Shown here one piece after another: positions 8,361 to 15,199 of a stretch of 20,453 bases of DNA. The notes below the pieces were generated by a model, which saw nothing but the letters and a program-made list of their open reading frames with translations, was not told where the DNA came from and made no database searches. How positions within the stretch are numbered: the stretch's first letter is position 1; every line of letters starts with the position of its first letter. The stretch spans positions 1-20,453 of the IMG/VR virus record IMGVR_UViG_3300032050_001018, one strand, 5' to 3'. The stretch is from a virus. Position numbers and translations under genes: made by a program.

Positions 8361-8648
8361 CTAGATTATGTAAGCGGTACCAGTGAAGGCGGAATTAAAA
8401 GTTATTACCATTTGATTAACTGTTGGATAACTGAAACTGCCCTCGCAATTAGTTCCTGCTGAATCCAATACTACTGCTGTCGGATTAAAACCAAGATTAT
8501 GGTTTATTGTCCATGTTGCACTTGCGCTTGCTTGTGTATGTGTATATGCGATATCACTTGGCGTGAATGCGCCTGCTGGTCCTTGCGGTCCCGGAGCGGT
8601 TATTTCAACAACTGGAATTACTGGTTGAACTACAATTATGTCGCTCAT
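8361..8648 (-). CDS. Small virion protein with collagen-like stretch
   Basis: The 95-residue product has a Pro/Val-rich N-terminus, a short collagen-like GPQGPAGA (residues ~20-27) and a compact beta domain containing ATWTINHNLGFNPTAVV and an aromatic end. That domain resembles the C-terminus of the neighbouring fiber-like protein (YTITHNLGTRDVIVSVYTNS), suggesting a shared fold or trimerisation unit. The ATG overlaps the stop of the upstream gene by 4 nt (ATGA). A short fiber, adaptor or head decoration protein is likely; the exact role is unknown. Confidence 0.65.
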   Translation of the reverse strand: MSDIIVVQPVIPVVEITAPGPQGPAGAFTPSDIAYTHTQASASATWTINHNLGFNPTAVVLDSAGTNCEGSFSYPTVNQMVITFNSAFTGTAYII

Positions 8649-8995
8649 GGTGTTCTCGTAGTCTGTGGGCTAACTTGAACTGTTCCTTGAACGAGTCTTG
8701 TTACTACATTGGTTGGCGAAGTAATTTCAATATCGTAAGAATATTTGCCGTTAGTAATTGCTGCTGTTTGAACTGCTGTCGCATGACATTCTAATAATCC
8801 ACTAGCCCCAGTAATTGTAATACCACTGCTTGATGTCAATGTTAATACTGCTGTTGCTGCCAATGGTGAAGTACGAATTTGTAATGCGGCAGTATAATTA
8901 GTTATATTGATTGGTGTTCCGTTAGGATTCTTGTAAGTAAAGTTAATATACCAATCCGCACCTTGATCAATAACTGTGTTATATGTGACTGCCAC
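8645..8995 (-). CDS. Ig-like virion protein
   Basis: This 116-residue all-beta protein begins MAVTYNTVIDQGADWYINFT and continues with NPNGTPINITNYTAALQIR. That pattern (QGADW ... NG.PI.LT.YTA.mQiR) occurs in N-terminal domains of phage baseplate upper proteins and in many small virion proteins. The start is GTG immediately after the TAA of the large terminase gene, with CGGAG 5 nt upstream. It overlaps the next gene by 4 nt. It is probably a structural adaptor for the two fiber-like products that follow. Confidence is good for a structural protein and low for its position in the virion. Confidence 0.65.
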   Translation of the reverse strand: MAVTYNTVIDQGADWYINFTYKNPNGTPINITNYTAALQIRTSPLAATAVLTLTSSSGITITGASGLLECHATAVQTAAITNGKYSYDIEITSPTNVVTRLVQGTVQVSPQTTRTP

Positions 8996-10423
8996 TTATT
9001 CTCCGTTCAGCGAAGCATTGCAATAATTACAGACGATACTTGATTTAGGACTAGGCATCTGACAACTTGGGCAGATTATAGCCATACCCGCAAGACCAGC
9101 ATGCGATACTGAACCATCTTTCAATTCTGTCAATGCCCATACTAGCGCATCTAATCTGTCAGGTGAATCAGTTGCTTCAGGTGTCCACATTACCATTTGG
9201 TCTTCTAATTGTGGAAACGCACCAACATGATGCACTCTTTGTTGTTCATATAAAGCCGAGATAGGTTCTGCTCTTACTCTCTTACCTCTAGTCGCATGAA
9301 CTTTGGTAACAGGCGCATTTCTATCTACTTGTTGTAAAACCATAATGACCATATCTCCGCCATTATTTGTTTCGGCGACGATGCGGTCTGCTTTCCAATT
9401 CTTAAATGCTGCGATTGCTTTCTTGCCCCACTCGTTTGGAGTAGATCGTAAAGTATCATCAGCGAGGACATAGAAGTGTCCGTCTGCACTTGCGCCTGCT
9501 GTAATGATTCCTGTTTCATCTGAATTCTCTCCGCTGGTTACTGCTGGGTCAATCGCTACTACTATGCGATAAAGAGGCGGAAGTTTGTCTGGCGTGATTC
9601 TGGTGTCTTCAATCCAGTCACGAATCCACAATGCGCCTTCGGCTGCATCAAGAAGTTCGCCATATAACTCTTGCCTTCCTGTGCGAGTGCCTTCGTATCT
9701 CGCTCGCAACTCAATGAGTGCGGTCTCAGATAAGTTTTTAGCATTATCAAATGTACTGCCTCTCGTAACATAAACAGAACCATCTGTTCGTGTTGTCCAA
9801 TCACGGAGGAGTTTGATTGGTTTCGGAGTTGTAGTAACAACCACTCTCGGTCTGTCGCCGATACGGAGTGCTGGTGCTAAACCTTCCGTCCATGTTTCAT
9901 ACGGATATGGCCACATAGCCAACTCGTCTAACCAAGCACCTGATAAATTCAAACCACGACCTGCGTCTGGACTGTCAGCACCAAACATGTGTACTACTTG
10001 ACCGTCTTTGAATAATATCTTGTATGAAGATTTGTTATATATATAATCTATATCAGGTAGTAAACCTCTATGGTTCAATGCCTTTAGAAATCCTGATGGT
10101 CCTTCTACGCACACATTCTTAGTATCAGCGAACCTTGGTGCAATTATTGCCCATTGAGTTGCTGCGCCGTCAGGTGCTTTAGGGTTTTCTAATATATTTC
10201 GGGCTAACCATTCGCCACCAGTTCTAGTCTTACCCCAACCACGACCTGAAAGAATTAACCAGACATTCCAATCGCCTTCGGGTTCTTGCTGTTCAGGTCT
10301 GCCAATGAACCACCATGGCTTGCGAGATAAATCTTTAATGACGCTATCAGGAAGCGTTTGTATCCAGTTCGCTCGTTCCTGCTTCGTCAGAGATTGAATC
10401 TGATCCCGAATTGATAAACCCAT
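8996..10423 (-). CDS. terL: Terminase large subunit
   Basis: The packaging ATPase motifs are clear: Walker A-like SGRGWGKT (59-66), Walker B AWLDEL with D166/E167, and motif III TTTPKP (198-202 region). The C-terminal RNase H-like nuclease has IDPAVTSG (D292), ETNNGG (E351) and DRLDALVWA (D422/D425). At 475 residues it is of normal size. After the nuclease comes an extra zinc ribbon (C451, C454, C465, C468) that ends the protein. The ATG at 10423 lies 77 nt inside the small-terminase gene; the N-terminal SLTKQERANWIQ segment looks genuine, so the overlap is probably real. The enzyme packages concatemeric DNA through the portal and cuts it. Confidence 0.95.
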   Translation of the reverse strand: MGLSIRDQIQSLTKQERANWIQTLPDSVIKDLSRKPWWFIGRPEQQEPEGDWNVWLILSGRGWGKTRTGGEWLARNILENPKAPDGAATQWAIIAPRFADTKNVCVEGPSGFLKALNHRGLLPDIDYIYNKSSYKILFKDGQVVHMFGADSPDAGRGLNLSGAWLDELAMWPYPYETWTEGLAPALRIGDRPRVVVTTTPKPIKLLRDWTTRTDGSVYVTRGSTFDNAKNLSETALIELRARYEGTRTGRQELYGELLDAAEGALWIRDWIEDTRITPDKLPPLYRIVVAIDPAVTSGENSDETGIITAGASADGHFYVLADDTLRSTPNEWGKKAIAAFKNWKADRIVAETNNGGDMVIMVLQQVDRNAPVTKVHATRGKRVRAEPISALYEQQRVHHVGAFPQLEDQMVMWTPEATDSPDRLDALVWALTELKDGSVSHAGLAGMAIICPSCQMPSPKSSIVCNYCNASLNGE

Positions 10424-10844
10424 CTTTTGAATCGCCCTCGTCTAAGTATGCTAGAACTGCCTTCTTCGCATCTTCAATTGATAATGCTAGTGGTGCGCCA
10501 TCGGGACCACTAATTTCTTGCCTAATCTTATCGTTCCTGCCCCAACGCTCTCCGTACTTTCTTTCAAGCCACCATGCTGATGCTTGCCATCTGCCATTTT
10601 GTGCTGCTTGTTGAATTCTTGCTACCGCAGCCACTTCAGCCTCGGCTTCAGCCTGTGTGAGCGACTCCGAGAACTCCAGAAATTCTGGGTCTGCCTCTGG
10701 TTTTCTTGCTTGTTCTAGCCAAGAATACAATGTTGATTCACTGATTCCTGCCATAGCAGCAGCCACCTTCTTGTCATTACCTGCTCGTATAGAGGTTAAG
10801 AATCTACGCTTTACATCTTCCGTTAATTTACTTGGGCGAGCCAT
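10347..10844 (-). CDS. terS: Terminase small subunit
   Basis: The 165-residue protein starts MARPSKLTEDVKRRFLTSIR and has an N-terminal helix-turn-helix (KKVAAAMAGISESTLYSWLE, ~25-44), the DNA-recognition part of small terminases. A helical oligomerisation core follows (TQAEAEAEVAAVARIQQAAQ), then WWLERKYGERWGRND, a segment common in phage TerS proteins. The acidic Ser/Asp-rich tail would contact the large subunit. AAAGGA sits 7 nt before the ATG and overlaps the stop of the glycosyltransferase gene. The adjacent TerL supports the call. Confidence 0.88.
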   Translation of the reverse strand: MARPSKLTEDVKRRFLTSIRAGNDKKVAAAMAGISESTLYSWLEQARKPEADPEFLEFSESLTQAEAEAEVAAVARIQQAAQNGRWQASAWWLERKYGERWGRNDKIRQEISGPDGAPLALSIEDAKKAVLAYLDEGDSKDGFINSGSDSISDEAGTSELDTNAS

Positions 10845-10855
10845 TGCCTATTCCT

Positions 10856-11641
10856 TTATGGTCGTGGGTATTTGTTGAAGGTTATAGGCTTCAAGCGAAG
10901 ATTGACTACTCCGCCTGCTTTGATTTGAATAGATGAGATATCAGGATATCTTGATTGAACCCATTTTAATTCTTCTGCGTGCCTATCCGCTCTTTTTGCG
11001 CCATCTTCTGTTACGCAAGCATCTATACCGCCAGTTGCAAAATACTTTGTTTTTGGGCATAGAAATTCTAATCGTACTACTGAACCATAACGAGTGAAGC
11101 CTCTAAGGGTGCTGTGATGGTCTTCGCCTGTTGGTGTCATGCGGCGATTCGGGTCTGTGAATATCCAATCACCAGCAAATGTTCCCATGAAATTAGCGCA
11201 GATATATCGCAAGCCTACTGACACATGATTCTTTAGAAAGAAATGGTTCATTGTAGGGTTGATGCCCCACATCTTTGCATTTTCTAACTCTGCGTATTTA
11301 TATCCCATGCTTACGATATCGTCTATCGTGTATTGCGTAGGAATTAACTTCTTGTCGCCGAGTTCTAATAAATCTGCCATGTCATCATCAATACTGACAA
11401 TGCGCTCGCCTATTGGAAACCAGTTATGATAAAACTTTCTTTGGCTAGATATGCCACGAACACCTACAACTATTTGATATTCGCCATTTAATGCGGTGTT
11501 GTATGTTTCGTATTCTTCTTCGTTAGCAACAAATATAACAATGTTGTCACGATTTACCGAAAGTCTATCTAATACTGCGAGTGTCTGATTTTTTAATATA
11601 TCAGGTCGTCTGTAAGACGGTATCGCAATCGTATATTTCAT
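10856..11641 (-). CDS. GT-A glycosyltransferase, TAGT-like
   Basis: The 261-residue product opens with YTIAIPSYRRPD (3-14), the nucleotide-sugar binding start of GT-A enzymes. It continues with GVRGISSQRKF (60-70) and ERIVSIDDDMADLL (79-92), whose D85-D87 are the metal/UDP-binding acidic motif. Later GEDHHSTLR (172-180) could supply the catalytic acidic residue. The arrangement resembles TET-associated glycosyltransferases (TAGT), which add sugar to hydroxymethylated bases in phage DNA. The strongest support is context: the ATG overlaps the dioxygenase stop by 4 nt (ATGA), so oxidation and sugar transfer are translationally coupled. The donor sugar cannot be read from sequence. Alternative: a glycosyltransferase acting on a virion protein or host surface. 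Confidence 0.72.
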   Translation of the reverse strand: MKYTIAIPSYRRPDILKNQTLAVLDRLSVNRDNIVIFVANEEEYETYNTALNGEYQIVVGVRGISSQRKFYHNWFPIGERIVSIDDDMADLLELGDKKLIPTQYTIDDIVSMGYKYAELENAKMWGINPTMNHFFLKNHVSVGLRYICANFMGTFAGDWIFTDPNRRMTPTGEDHHSTLRGFTRYGSVVRLEFLCPKTKYFATGGIDACVTEDGAKRADRHAEELKWVQSRYPDISSIQIKAGGVVNLRLKPITFNKYPRP

Positions 11642-12501
11642 TTTATCTTGAAAGCGGTATCACCTTTGACTGCTGATGCAAGTCCAACTTCTCGTTCGGT
11701 TCTGCGCTTCCGTGCTTCCTTTTGTTCTACTGCGTAAGTGAAACAATCTTTCATGCCACGCAAACAGTAGTACACAACTGTATATCTATATGAATCTTTT
11801 TGAACATGTTTGATTGGTGTTACGCCATGTAAATATCTAAATCCCGGAAAGAACAATACCCAGCCATCACGACATTCAATTACTAAATCGTATTCAGGCA
11901 TTGATAAATAACCGCCACGAGTACCTCTGCGAATAACAGGCATAGCAGACCACATATCAAAATTGTTACCATCAAAATGATATGGAAGTGTGGAGGTTTT
12001 ATTGATCACTCCGCTTGTCCATAATGAACGCTCGCTGATGCGCCACTCATCTGTGACTGCATTTGTTTCTTGTACATCTTTGTCATAAATATCAGGCGCA
12101 AACTCACGCATCATATCTGCTAATAAATCTGCTGTTTCAACCAGAACATCATGTTCTTCAGGTTGTTCGTATGTCAGGCTAGTAGGTCTGCATGCTTCAC
12201 GAGTTTGAAATGGTTTGCGTGGTGCCATGCCGAATGTACGAGAATGATTTTCAGTTCCAGTTGATTGACGAGTTACACCTGATGAACTGTATTTAACATT
12301 ACGGACTGCTTGACGCAATTTAGGAACAGCATCTGCTGGCATTTCACAATAAACTAAAAATGGTTCATTGGTTTCAGCATCAACATAGATACCTGCTTTA
12401 GTAACATTTGCTTCTAAATCAGGAACATCGTTGCCTTTAATTTCTTTTGATTGATCTCTTGTGATTACTCGCTTAACTGGAATAATTTCTAAATCAATCA
12501 T
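11638..12501 (-). CDS. 2OG-Fe(II) dioxygenase, TET/JBP-like
   Basis: The C-terminal half carries the full 2-oxoglutarate/Fe(II) dioxygenase set on a double-stranded beta-helix: HxD in LPYHFDGN (H175, D177), the distal His in RYLHGVTPI (H225), and the 2OG-binding Arg in SYRYTVVYY (R239). The intervening GGYLSMPEYDLVIE ... DGWVLFFPG is the style seen in TET/JBP enzymes and also in prolyl-hydroxylase-like relatives. The N-terminal half (1-150) contains a Lys/Arg-rich stretch and could bind DNA. The gene is 4 nt overlapped on both sides, with the ParB-like gene upstream and the glycosyltransferase downstream. This context favours oxidation of a 5-methyl pyrimidine in DNA. A protein or small-molecule hydroxylase is the main alternative. 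Confidence 0.7.
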   Translation of the reverse strand: MIDLEIIPVKRVITRDQSKEIKGNDVPDLEANVTKAGIYVDAETNEPFLVYCEMPADAVPKLRQAVRNVKYSSSGVTRQSTGTENHSRTFGMAPRKPFQTREACRPTSLTYEQPEEHDVLVETADLLADMMREFAPDIYDKDVQETNAVTDEWRISERSLWTSGVINKTSTLPYHFDGNNFDMWSAMPVIRRGTRGGYLSMPEYDLVIECRDGWVLFFPGFRYLHGVTPIKHVQKDSYRYTVVYYCLRGMKDCFTYAVEQKEARKRRTEREVGLASAVKGDTAFKIK

Positions 12502-13139
12502 GATGGGCTGTTTTCTCCTGTTGTTAATTCGACTAATTTTAGAATTGCATCAGCGTTGCTCTCAACGCCATACTGTTCTCTGAGTGCTGTCAGTTTTTCA
12601 ATTATCCAAACATATTGTGCGTTTGGATATTCACACATCAATAAACGGATTGTGCGCTCTGCGTAATGTTCTGCTCGCTCAGATAATGTTGGGCGATGTT
12701 GAACATTTTCTTGCTGTCCTTCTAGCGGATTGCCTGTTTTCCAATCAACTGCAACTTTTTCTTCTAGGAATGCTAACAAATCATCAACATCTGCTGGTTC
12801 GTAACCAGTTCCTTCTAAATTGATTTCTTCTAATAAATCTAATAATGCTTGCTCGTCGTAAGTTCCTAATTCACCCAAACGATTATCTGCTGCAACAATT
12901 TTTTTTGCTTGATCATCATTGACATCAATCTCAACTACATTGATATCAGTCCAGCCTAATTCTTTTGCTGCTTTCCATAAATGATTGCCAGCAAGTATTT
13001 GTTGTGTTGATTTTTGCACAACAATTGGTTTGTATTGCCCATTAGCAGTTAATGATTCTGCTAGTTTTTTGACATTACCTTTGCGTGGATTGCCAGGAAA
13101 TTCTTTTAATGTATCAACTGATACTTTGATTGCTTCCAT
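12498..13139 (-). CDS. ParB/sulfiredoxin-fold protein without methyltransferase
   Basis: Residues 1-~95 are a ParB N-terminal-like domain: FPGNPRKGNVKKLAESLTA (14-32), then ILAGNHLWKAAKELG (48-62) at the place of the G-x-H-R motif, and VAADNRLGELGTYD (82-95), a segment typical of phage ParB domains fused to DNA methylases. Here no methylase follows; the C-terminal ~115 residues are helical, with ERAEHYAERTIRLL. At 213 residues it is complete. GAAAGG is 5 nt before the ATG. It heads the operon and overlaps the dioxygenase gene by 4 nt. Likely roles are targeting or regulating DNA modification, or nicking; a plasmid-type partition role is unlikely, as no ParA is nearby. Confidence 0.75.
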   Translation of the reverse strand: MEAIKVSVDTLKEFPGNPRKGNVKKLAESLTANGQYKPIVVQKSTQQILAGNHLWKAAKELGWTDINVVEIDVNDDQAKKIVAADNRLGELGTYDEQALLDLLEEINLEGTGYEPADVDDLLAFLEEKVAVDWKTGNPLEGQQENVQHRPTLSERAEHYAERTIRLLMCEYPNAQYVWIIEKLTALREQYGVESNADAILKLVELTTGENSPS

Positions 13140-13162
13140 GATTGCCTTTCGTTACAACAGGC

Positions 13163-13212
13163 GAGGCTATCTAATTTCTGGAAGGGTAAATAACAGATTT
13201 TAGATAGACCTC
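13163..13212 (-). promoter_or_regulatory. Long inverted repeat in the ParB operon leader
   Basis: GAGGCTATCTAA (13163-13174) pairs with TTAGATAGACCTC (13200-13212): 12 bp with one bulged A, around a 25-nt loop. It lies in the longest intergenic gap that holds no recognisable gene (13140-13259). No T-run follows, so it is not an ordinary terminator. It could be a 5' leader hairpin or a two-half-site operator. The gene just upstream encodes a small helix-turn-helix protein, which makes the operator reading attractive. Confidence 0.5.
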
Positions 13213-13226
13213 ACCCATTGACAGGA

Positions 13227-13235
13227 AGCATAACA
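13227..13235 (-). promoter_or_regulatory. Candidate extended -10 promoter of the modification operon
   Basis: Read on the minus strand, TGTTATGCT fits an extended -10 element (TGn-TATnnT). A good -35 at 16-18 nt spacing is not visible; TTGGAA lies 21 nt upstream. Transcription would start close to 13220 and place the inverted repeat at the 5' end of the message. Weak, position-based call. Confidence 0.28.
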
Positions 13236-13259
13236 CACTTACGCAAGAAAGTATTCCAA

Positions 13260-13439
13260 CTATTTGCTTCGGCGTGTTTGTAGTGCCAGAACATCAGCGA
13301 GAAGGAAACGGCTCCTACGCTTTTGCCTTCCTACTGGCACTAATTTTTTTCTATATACAAGCATCCGTAATGCGTCAGGACTTACGCCCAACATCATTGC
13401 AGCCACTTCCGAGTCAATAATACCGTCGCCTTCACTCAT
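13260..13439 (-). CDS. Small helix-turn-helix protein (Xis/MerR-like)
   Basis: The 59-residue protein MSEGDGIIDSEVAAMMLGVS... has the compact winged helix-turn-helix of excisionase/MerR-type DNA-binding domains: IIDSEVAAMMLGVSPDALRM (7-26), then RKKLVPVGRQKRRSRFLLAD, where the last part corresponds to the wing, and a basic tail. The start at 13439 is chosen over an in-frame codon eight residues upstream because AGGGGG lies 4 nt before it. The gene is followed by the leader with the inverted repeat, so a regulator of the ParB-dioxygenase operon is plausible. No integrase is in the window, so the excisionase name should not be taken literally. Confidence 0.72.
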   Translation of the reverse strand: MSEGDGIIDSEVAAMMLGVSPDALRMLVYRKKLVPVGRQKRRSRFLLADVLALQTRRSK

Positions 13440-13450
13440 TGATCCCCCTG

Positions 13451-13585
13451 TTAATCTACGCAATCATAACAATAATTGACTGCTCGTAATTCTTTTCTGC
13501 CTATAACAAACCACATGCCACAGTGATAGCATTGCACTGCTTCTGTTTCTTTGTTACCACGGAAATTCTTCAATAGGTTCTTCAT
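13451..13585 (-). CDS. 44-residue zinc-finger protein overlapping SSB
   Basis: A 44-codon frame starts with ATG at 13585 inside the 3' end of the ssb gene (32-nt overlap, different frame) and ends with TAA at 13451, 11 nt before the helix-turn-helix start. The product begins MKNLLKNFRGNKETEAVQCY and carries CYHC (C19/C22) and CYDC (C39/C42), a clean four-cysteine zinc site spaced by 16 residues. No strong ribosome-binding site is visible, so translation is probably coupled to ssb, or a later non-ATG start is used. The intact cysteine pairs argue for a real gene. Confidence 0.5.
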   Translation of the reverse strand: MKNLLKNFRGNKETEAVQCYHCGMWFVIGRKELRAVNYCYDCVD

Positions 13586-13952
13586 CTGATTTATCCGATA
13601 CTGGCACTTGTGGTTCAGGTGCATATTTAGGCACCAGTCCTACTGTGTCAGCATTTATTTCTAAAGACTGGCGGTCTTCGCCGTCTTTGGTAGTGTATTT
13701 TGATATTTGTAAACGACCAGTAACGATTATTTTGTCGCCTTTGCGTAACGCAGTTGCAGTTCCAGCAGCATCGTAATTCCATACGAATACACGGAACCAA
13801 GTTGTGTCACCATTCACCCACTCACCATTAACTGATTTGCGTGGTGTATTGGCTATATTGAAAGATGTAACAGGTGTTCCTTTAGGTGTCTTGCGGAACT
13901 CCGCATCGCTGCCTAAATTACCAACAACTGTAACGATTGCTTCACCAGCCAT
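13554..13952 (-). CDS. ssb: Single-stranded DNA-binding protein
   Basis: This 132-residue protein has the OB-fold signature of bacterial SSB: AIVTVVGNLGSDAEFRKTPKGTPVTSFNIA, then WVNGDTTWFRVFVW, KGDKIIVTGRL and DGEDRQSLEINAD. It ends with an acidic, aromatic tip (DEEPIEEFPW), equivalent to the DDDIPF tail that recruits replication and repair partners. The start at 13952 gives a 7-nt spacing from GAAAGG; the ATG two codons upstream is too close to it. That ribosome-binding site and start lie inside the end of the HNH gene (11-nt overlap). It would protect single strands during replication and Bet-mediated annealing. Confidence 0.93.
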   Translation of the reverse strand: MAGEAIVTVVGNLGSDAEFRKTPKGTPVTSFNIANTPRKSVNGEWVNGDTTWFRVFVWNYDAAGTATALRKGDKIIVTGRLQISKYTTKDGEDRQSLEINADTVGLVPKYAPEPQVPVSDKSDEEPIEEFPW

Positions 13953-14292
13953 TGCCATTCCTTTCTAGGTATTTGTAATTGCCTTCATTGTCAAGCATAA
14001 CAATACTTTTATCAGGAAGTGTAACAGGACACTCCCAAGGGTCTTGCCAACTTCCGACCATCAAGCCCAGTTGCTCTGCGTAAGAGGGGTTGAGATGAAC
14101 GGAATCTGTATCAAGATTGTGGCACCCATGATGAAGTGCAACAAAGTTAGATACCTCGTCTTGACCGCCTCTTGATTTCAGTTTCCTATGATGCAGAGCC
14201 CAACTTTCAGGAAGTGCGTTTCCGCATTTTTCGCAGTATCCTCTGCATCGTGCGTAAACAACCTGCCTCATTTCATTTAACTCGCTTGCCAT
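13942..14292 (-). CDS. HNH endonuclease
   Basis: The 116-residue product has the HNH core: a CEKCG zinc pair (C20, C23), WALHHRKLKSRGGQD (H34, H35), SNFVALHH (N49, H54, H55) and GCHN (C57, H58). This is the usual layout of a small phage HNH nuclease. The start at 14292 is chosen because AAGGTGG lies 5 nt upstream; an in-frame TTG further upstream has none. Position among replication genes suggests a role in DNA processing, or a homing-type nuclease; many phages carry an HNH protein next to terminase for packaging, but here it is ~3.5 kb away. Confidence 0.85.
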   Translation of the reverse strand: MASELNEMRQVVYARCRGYCEKCGNALPESWALHHRKLKSRGGQDEVSNFVALHHGCHNLDTDSVHLNPSYAEQLGLMVGSWQDPWECPVTLPDKSIVMLDNEGNYKYLERNGNGW

Positions 14293-14828
14293 GTAAGCCA
14301 CCTTCCAGTCAAGGGATTTCTGCAAGCACTATTGACGCAAATGAATTTATCATTCATACGAACTACGGAACGATGAGAACAGTTGTCGCACAAGAGTTCG
14401 GGTTGATAGGCATAAATATCTCCGTCATTGACTTTGACCCTGATTCGGGTGTGCCAATGGACTACCTCGTCGCCTAATGTTTTAGATAACGATTTGTTAC
14501 GCTGTTTCAAATAATGCCAATTATTGCTAATCCATTTGACACGATGCATAACAACAGGGCAAGGACCGACTTCTGTCTTGCGTATATCGTTTGATAACTC
14601 TATGCGTGTAGCGAGTGCTACTAATTTTGATGATATGTGTACCCAGTCATGAAAGTCAATTATTAAACTGAGTGTGCCTATTGGAACAGGATATCTTTGT
14701 GCGTACTTTGGCGCACGAGCCTTCTCGCCATCGTTATGCTTATAGAACTCCCAAATGCGTGGGTAGTCACTAAGTATCTCGTCTAATAACCTTACTGGTG
14801 ATTCCATACCTGTTCTATGGTTACCCAT
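14277..14828 (-). CDS. Hypothetical protein with C-terminal zinc finger
   Basis: With the ATG at 14828 the product has 183 residues. The N-terminal two thirds are helical, without a recognised domain. The C-terminus holds LLCDNCSH (C147, C150) and FICVNSAC (C164, C169), a zinc-ribbon-like site, and ends RWLTWQAS. Proteins of this shape are common in actinophage early regions, but their job is unknown. The start is uncertain: AAGGAG lies only 1 nt before the chosen ATG; another ATG at 14807 and a TTG at 14882 are possible. It overlaps the RusA gene upstream and the HNH gene downstream. Confidence 0.65.
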   Translation of the reverse strand: MGNHRTGMESPVRLLDEILSDYPRIWEFYKHNDGEKARAPKYAQRYPVPIGTLSLIIDFHDWVHISSKLVALATRIELSNDIRKTEVGPCPVVMHRVKWISNNWHYLKQRNKSLSKTLGDEVVHWHTRIRVKVNDGDIYAYQPELLCDNCSHRSVVRMNDKFICVNSACRNPLTGRWLTWQAS

Positions 14829-15199
14829 ACTCCTTCTCTTTGTCCGTATGTTTTTGTTGCTTGTAGTAATATCACTTGGCAATCATCTTCATAGGCTACT
14901 CCTGTAAGACCATCAAGTACAGATCGGCATAATTTATCTATGTCAGGTTTGACCCAAGGGAAGGCTCGGTGAGTTGATTTAGGTTTTAGAAATACAAAAT
15001 CTAACTCTAATTTCACACCACCCGCAACAGGTTTGAAACCAGCAAGTTCTGCGTTTCTTGCGATATCAGCACGCCATACAGCCAAGTCCTGCGCACGAGA
15101 ATGAATCATGACTCCTGGTTTAATGAATTTCATCGATCCTTGTGGGACTGGTCGTCCTTTGACAAAAAATGAATTACTAATACCAGTTCCTCTTTTCAT
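14792..15199 (-). CDS. rusA: RusA-type Holliday junction resolvase
   Basis: From the ATG at 15199 the product has 135 residues. Family features are SFFVKGRPVPQGSMK at the N-terminus, KPDIDKLCRSVLDGLTG (84-100) with D86, D88 and D96, and YEDDCQV (D105, D106), which correspond to the conserved acidic metal-binding residues of RusA. The longer TTG or ATG starts upstream lack a ribosome-binding site; GGA lies about 7 nt before the chosen ATG. It overlaps the lysozyme-like gene by 23 nt. It would resolve branched DNA formed by the exonuclease/Bet recombination system before packaging. Confidence 0.87.
   Translation of the reverse strand: MKRGTGISNSFFVKGRPVPQGSMKFIKPGVMIHSRAQDLAVWRADIARNAELAGFKPVAGGVKLELDFVFLKPKSTHRAFPWVKPDIDKLCRSVLDGLTGVAYEDDCQVILLQATKTYGQREGVWVTIEQVWNHQ

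Noticed and set aside
12498-13139. Plasmid-type ParB partition system
   Set aside because: No ParA ATPase or parS-like site is nearby, and the ADNRL motif fits methylase-associated ParB domains better.
13178-13194. GAAGGGTAA-like ribosome-binding site on the plus strand in the intergenic gap
   Set aside because: No start codon or open frame follows within usable distance.
13163-13212. Intrinsic terminator at the inverted repeat
   Set aside because: The loop is 25 nt and no T-run follows on either strand.
13168-13221. Short ORF (about 15 codons, MGEVYLKSV...) in the leader before the ParB gene, as a possible leader peptide
   Set aside because: No Shine-Dalgarno sequence before its ATG and no run of regulatory codons.
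13260-13439. Excisionase proving a temperate phage
   Set aside because: No integrase or attachment site is visible; the fold is shared by many small regulators.
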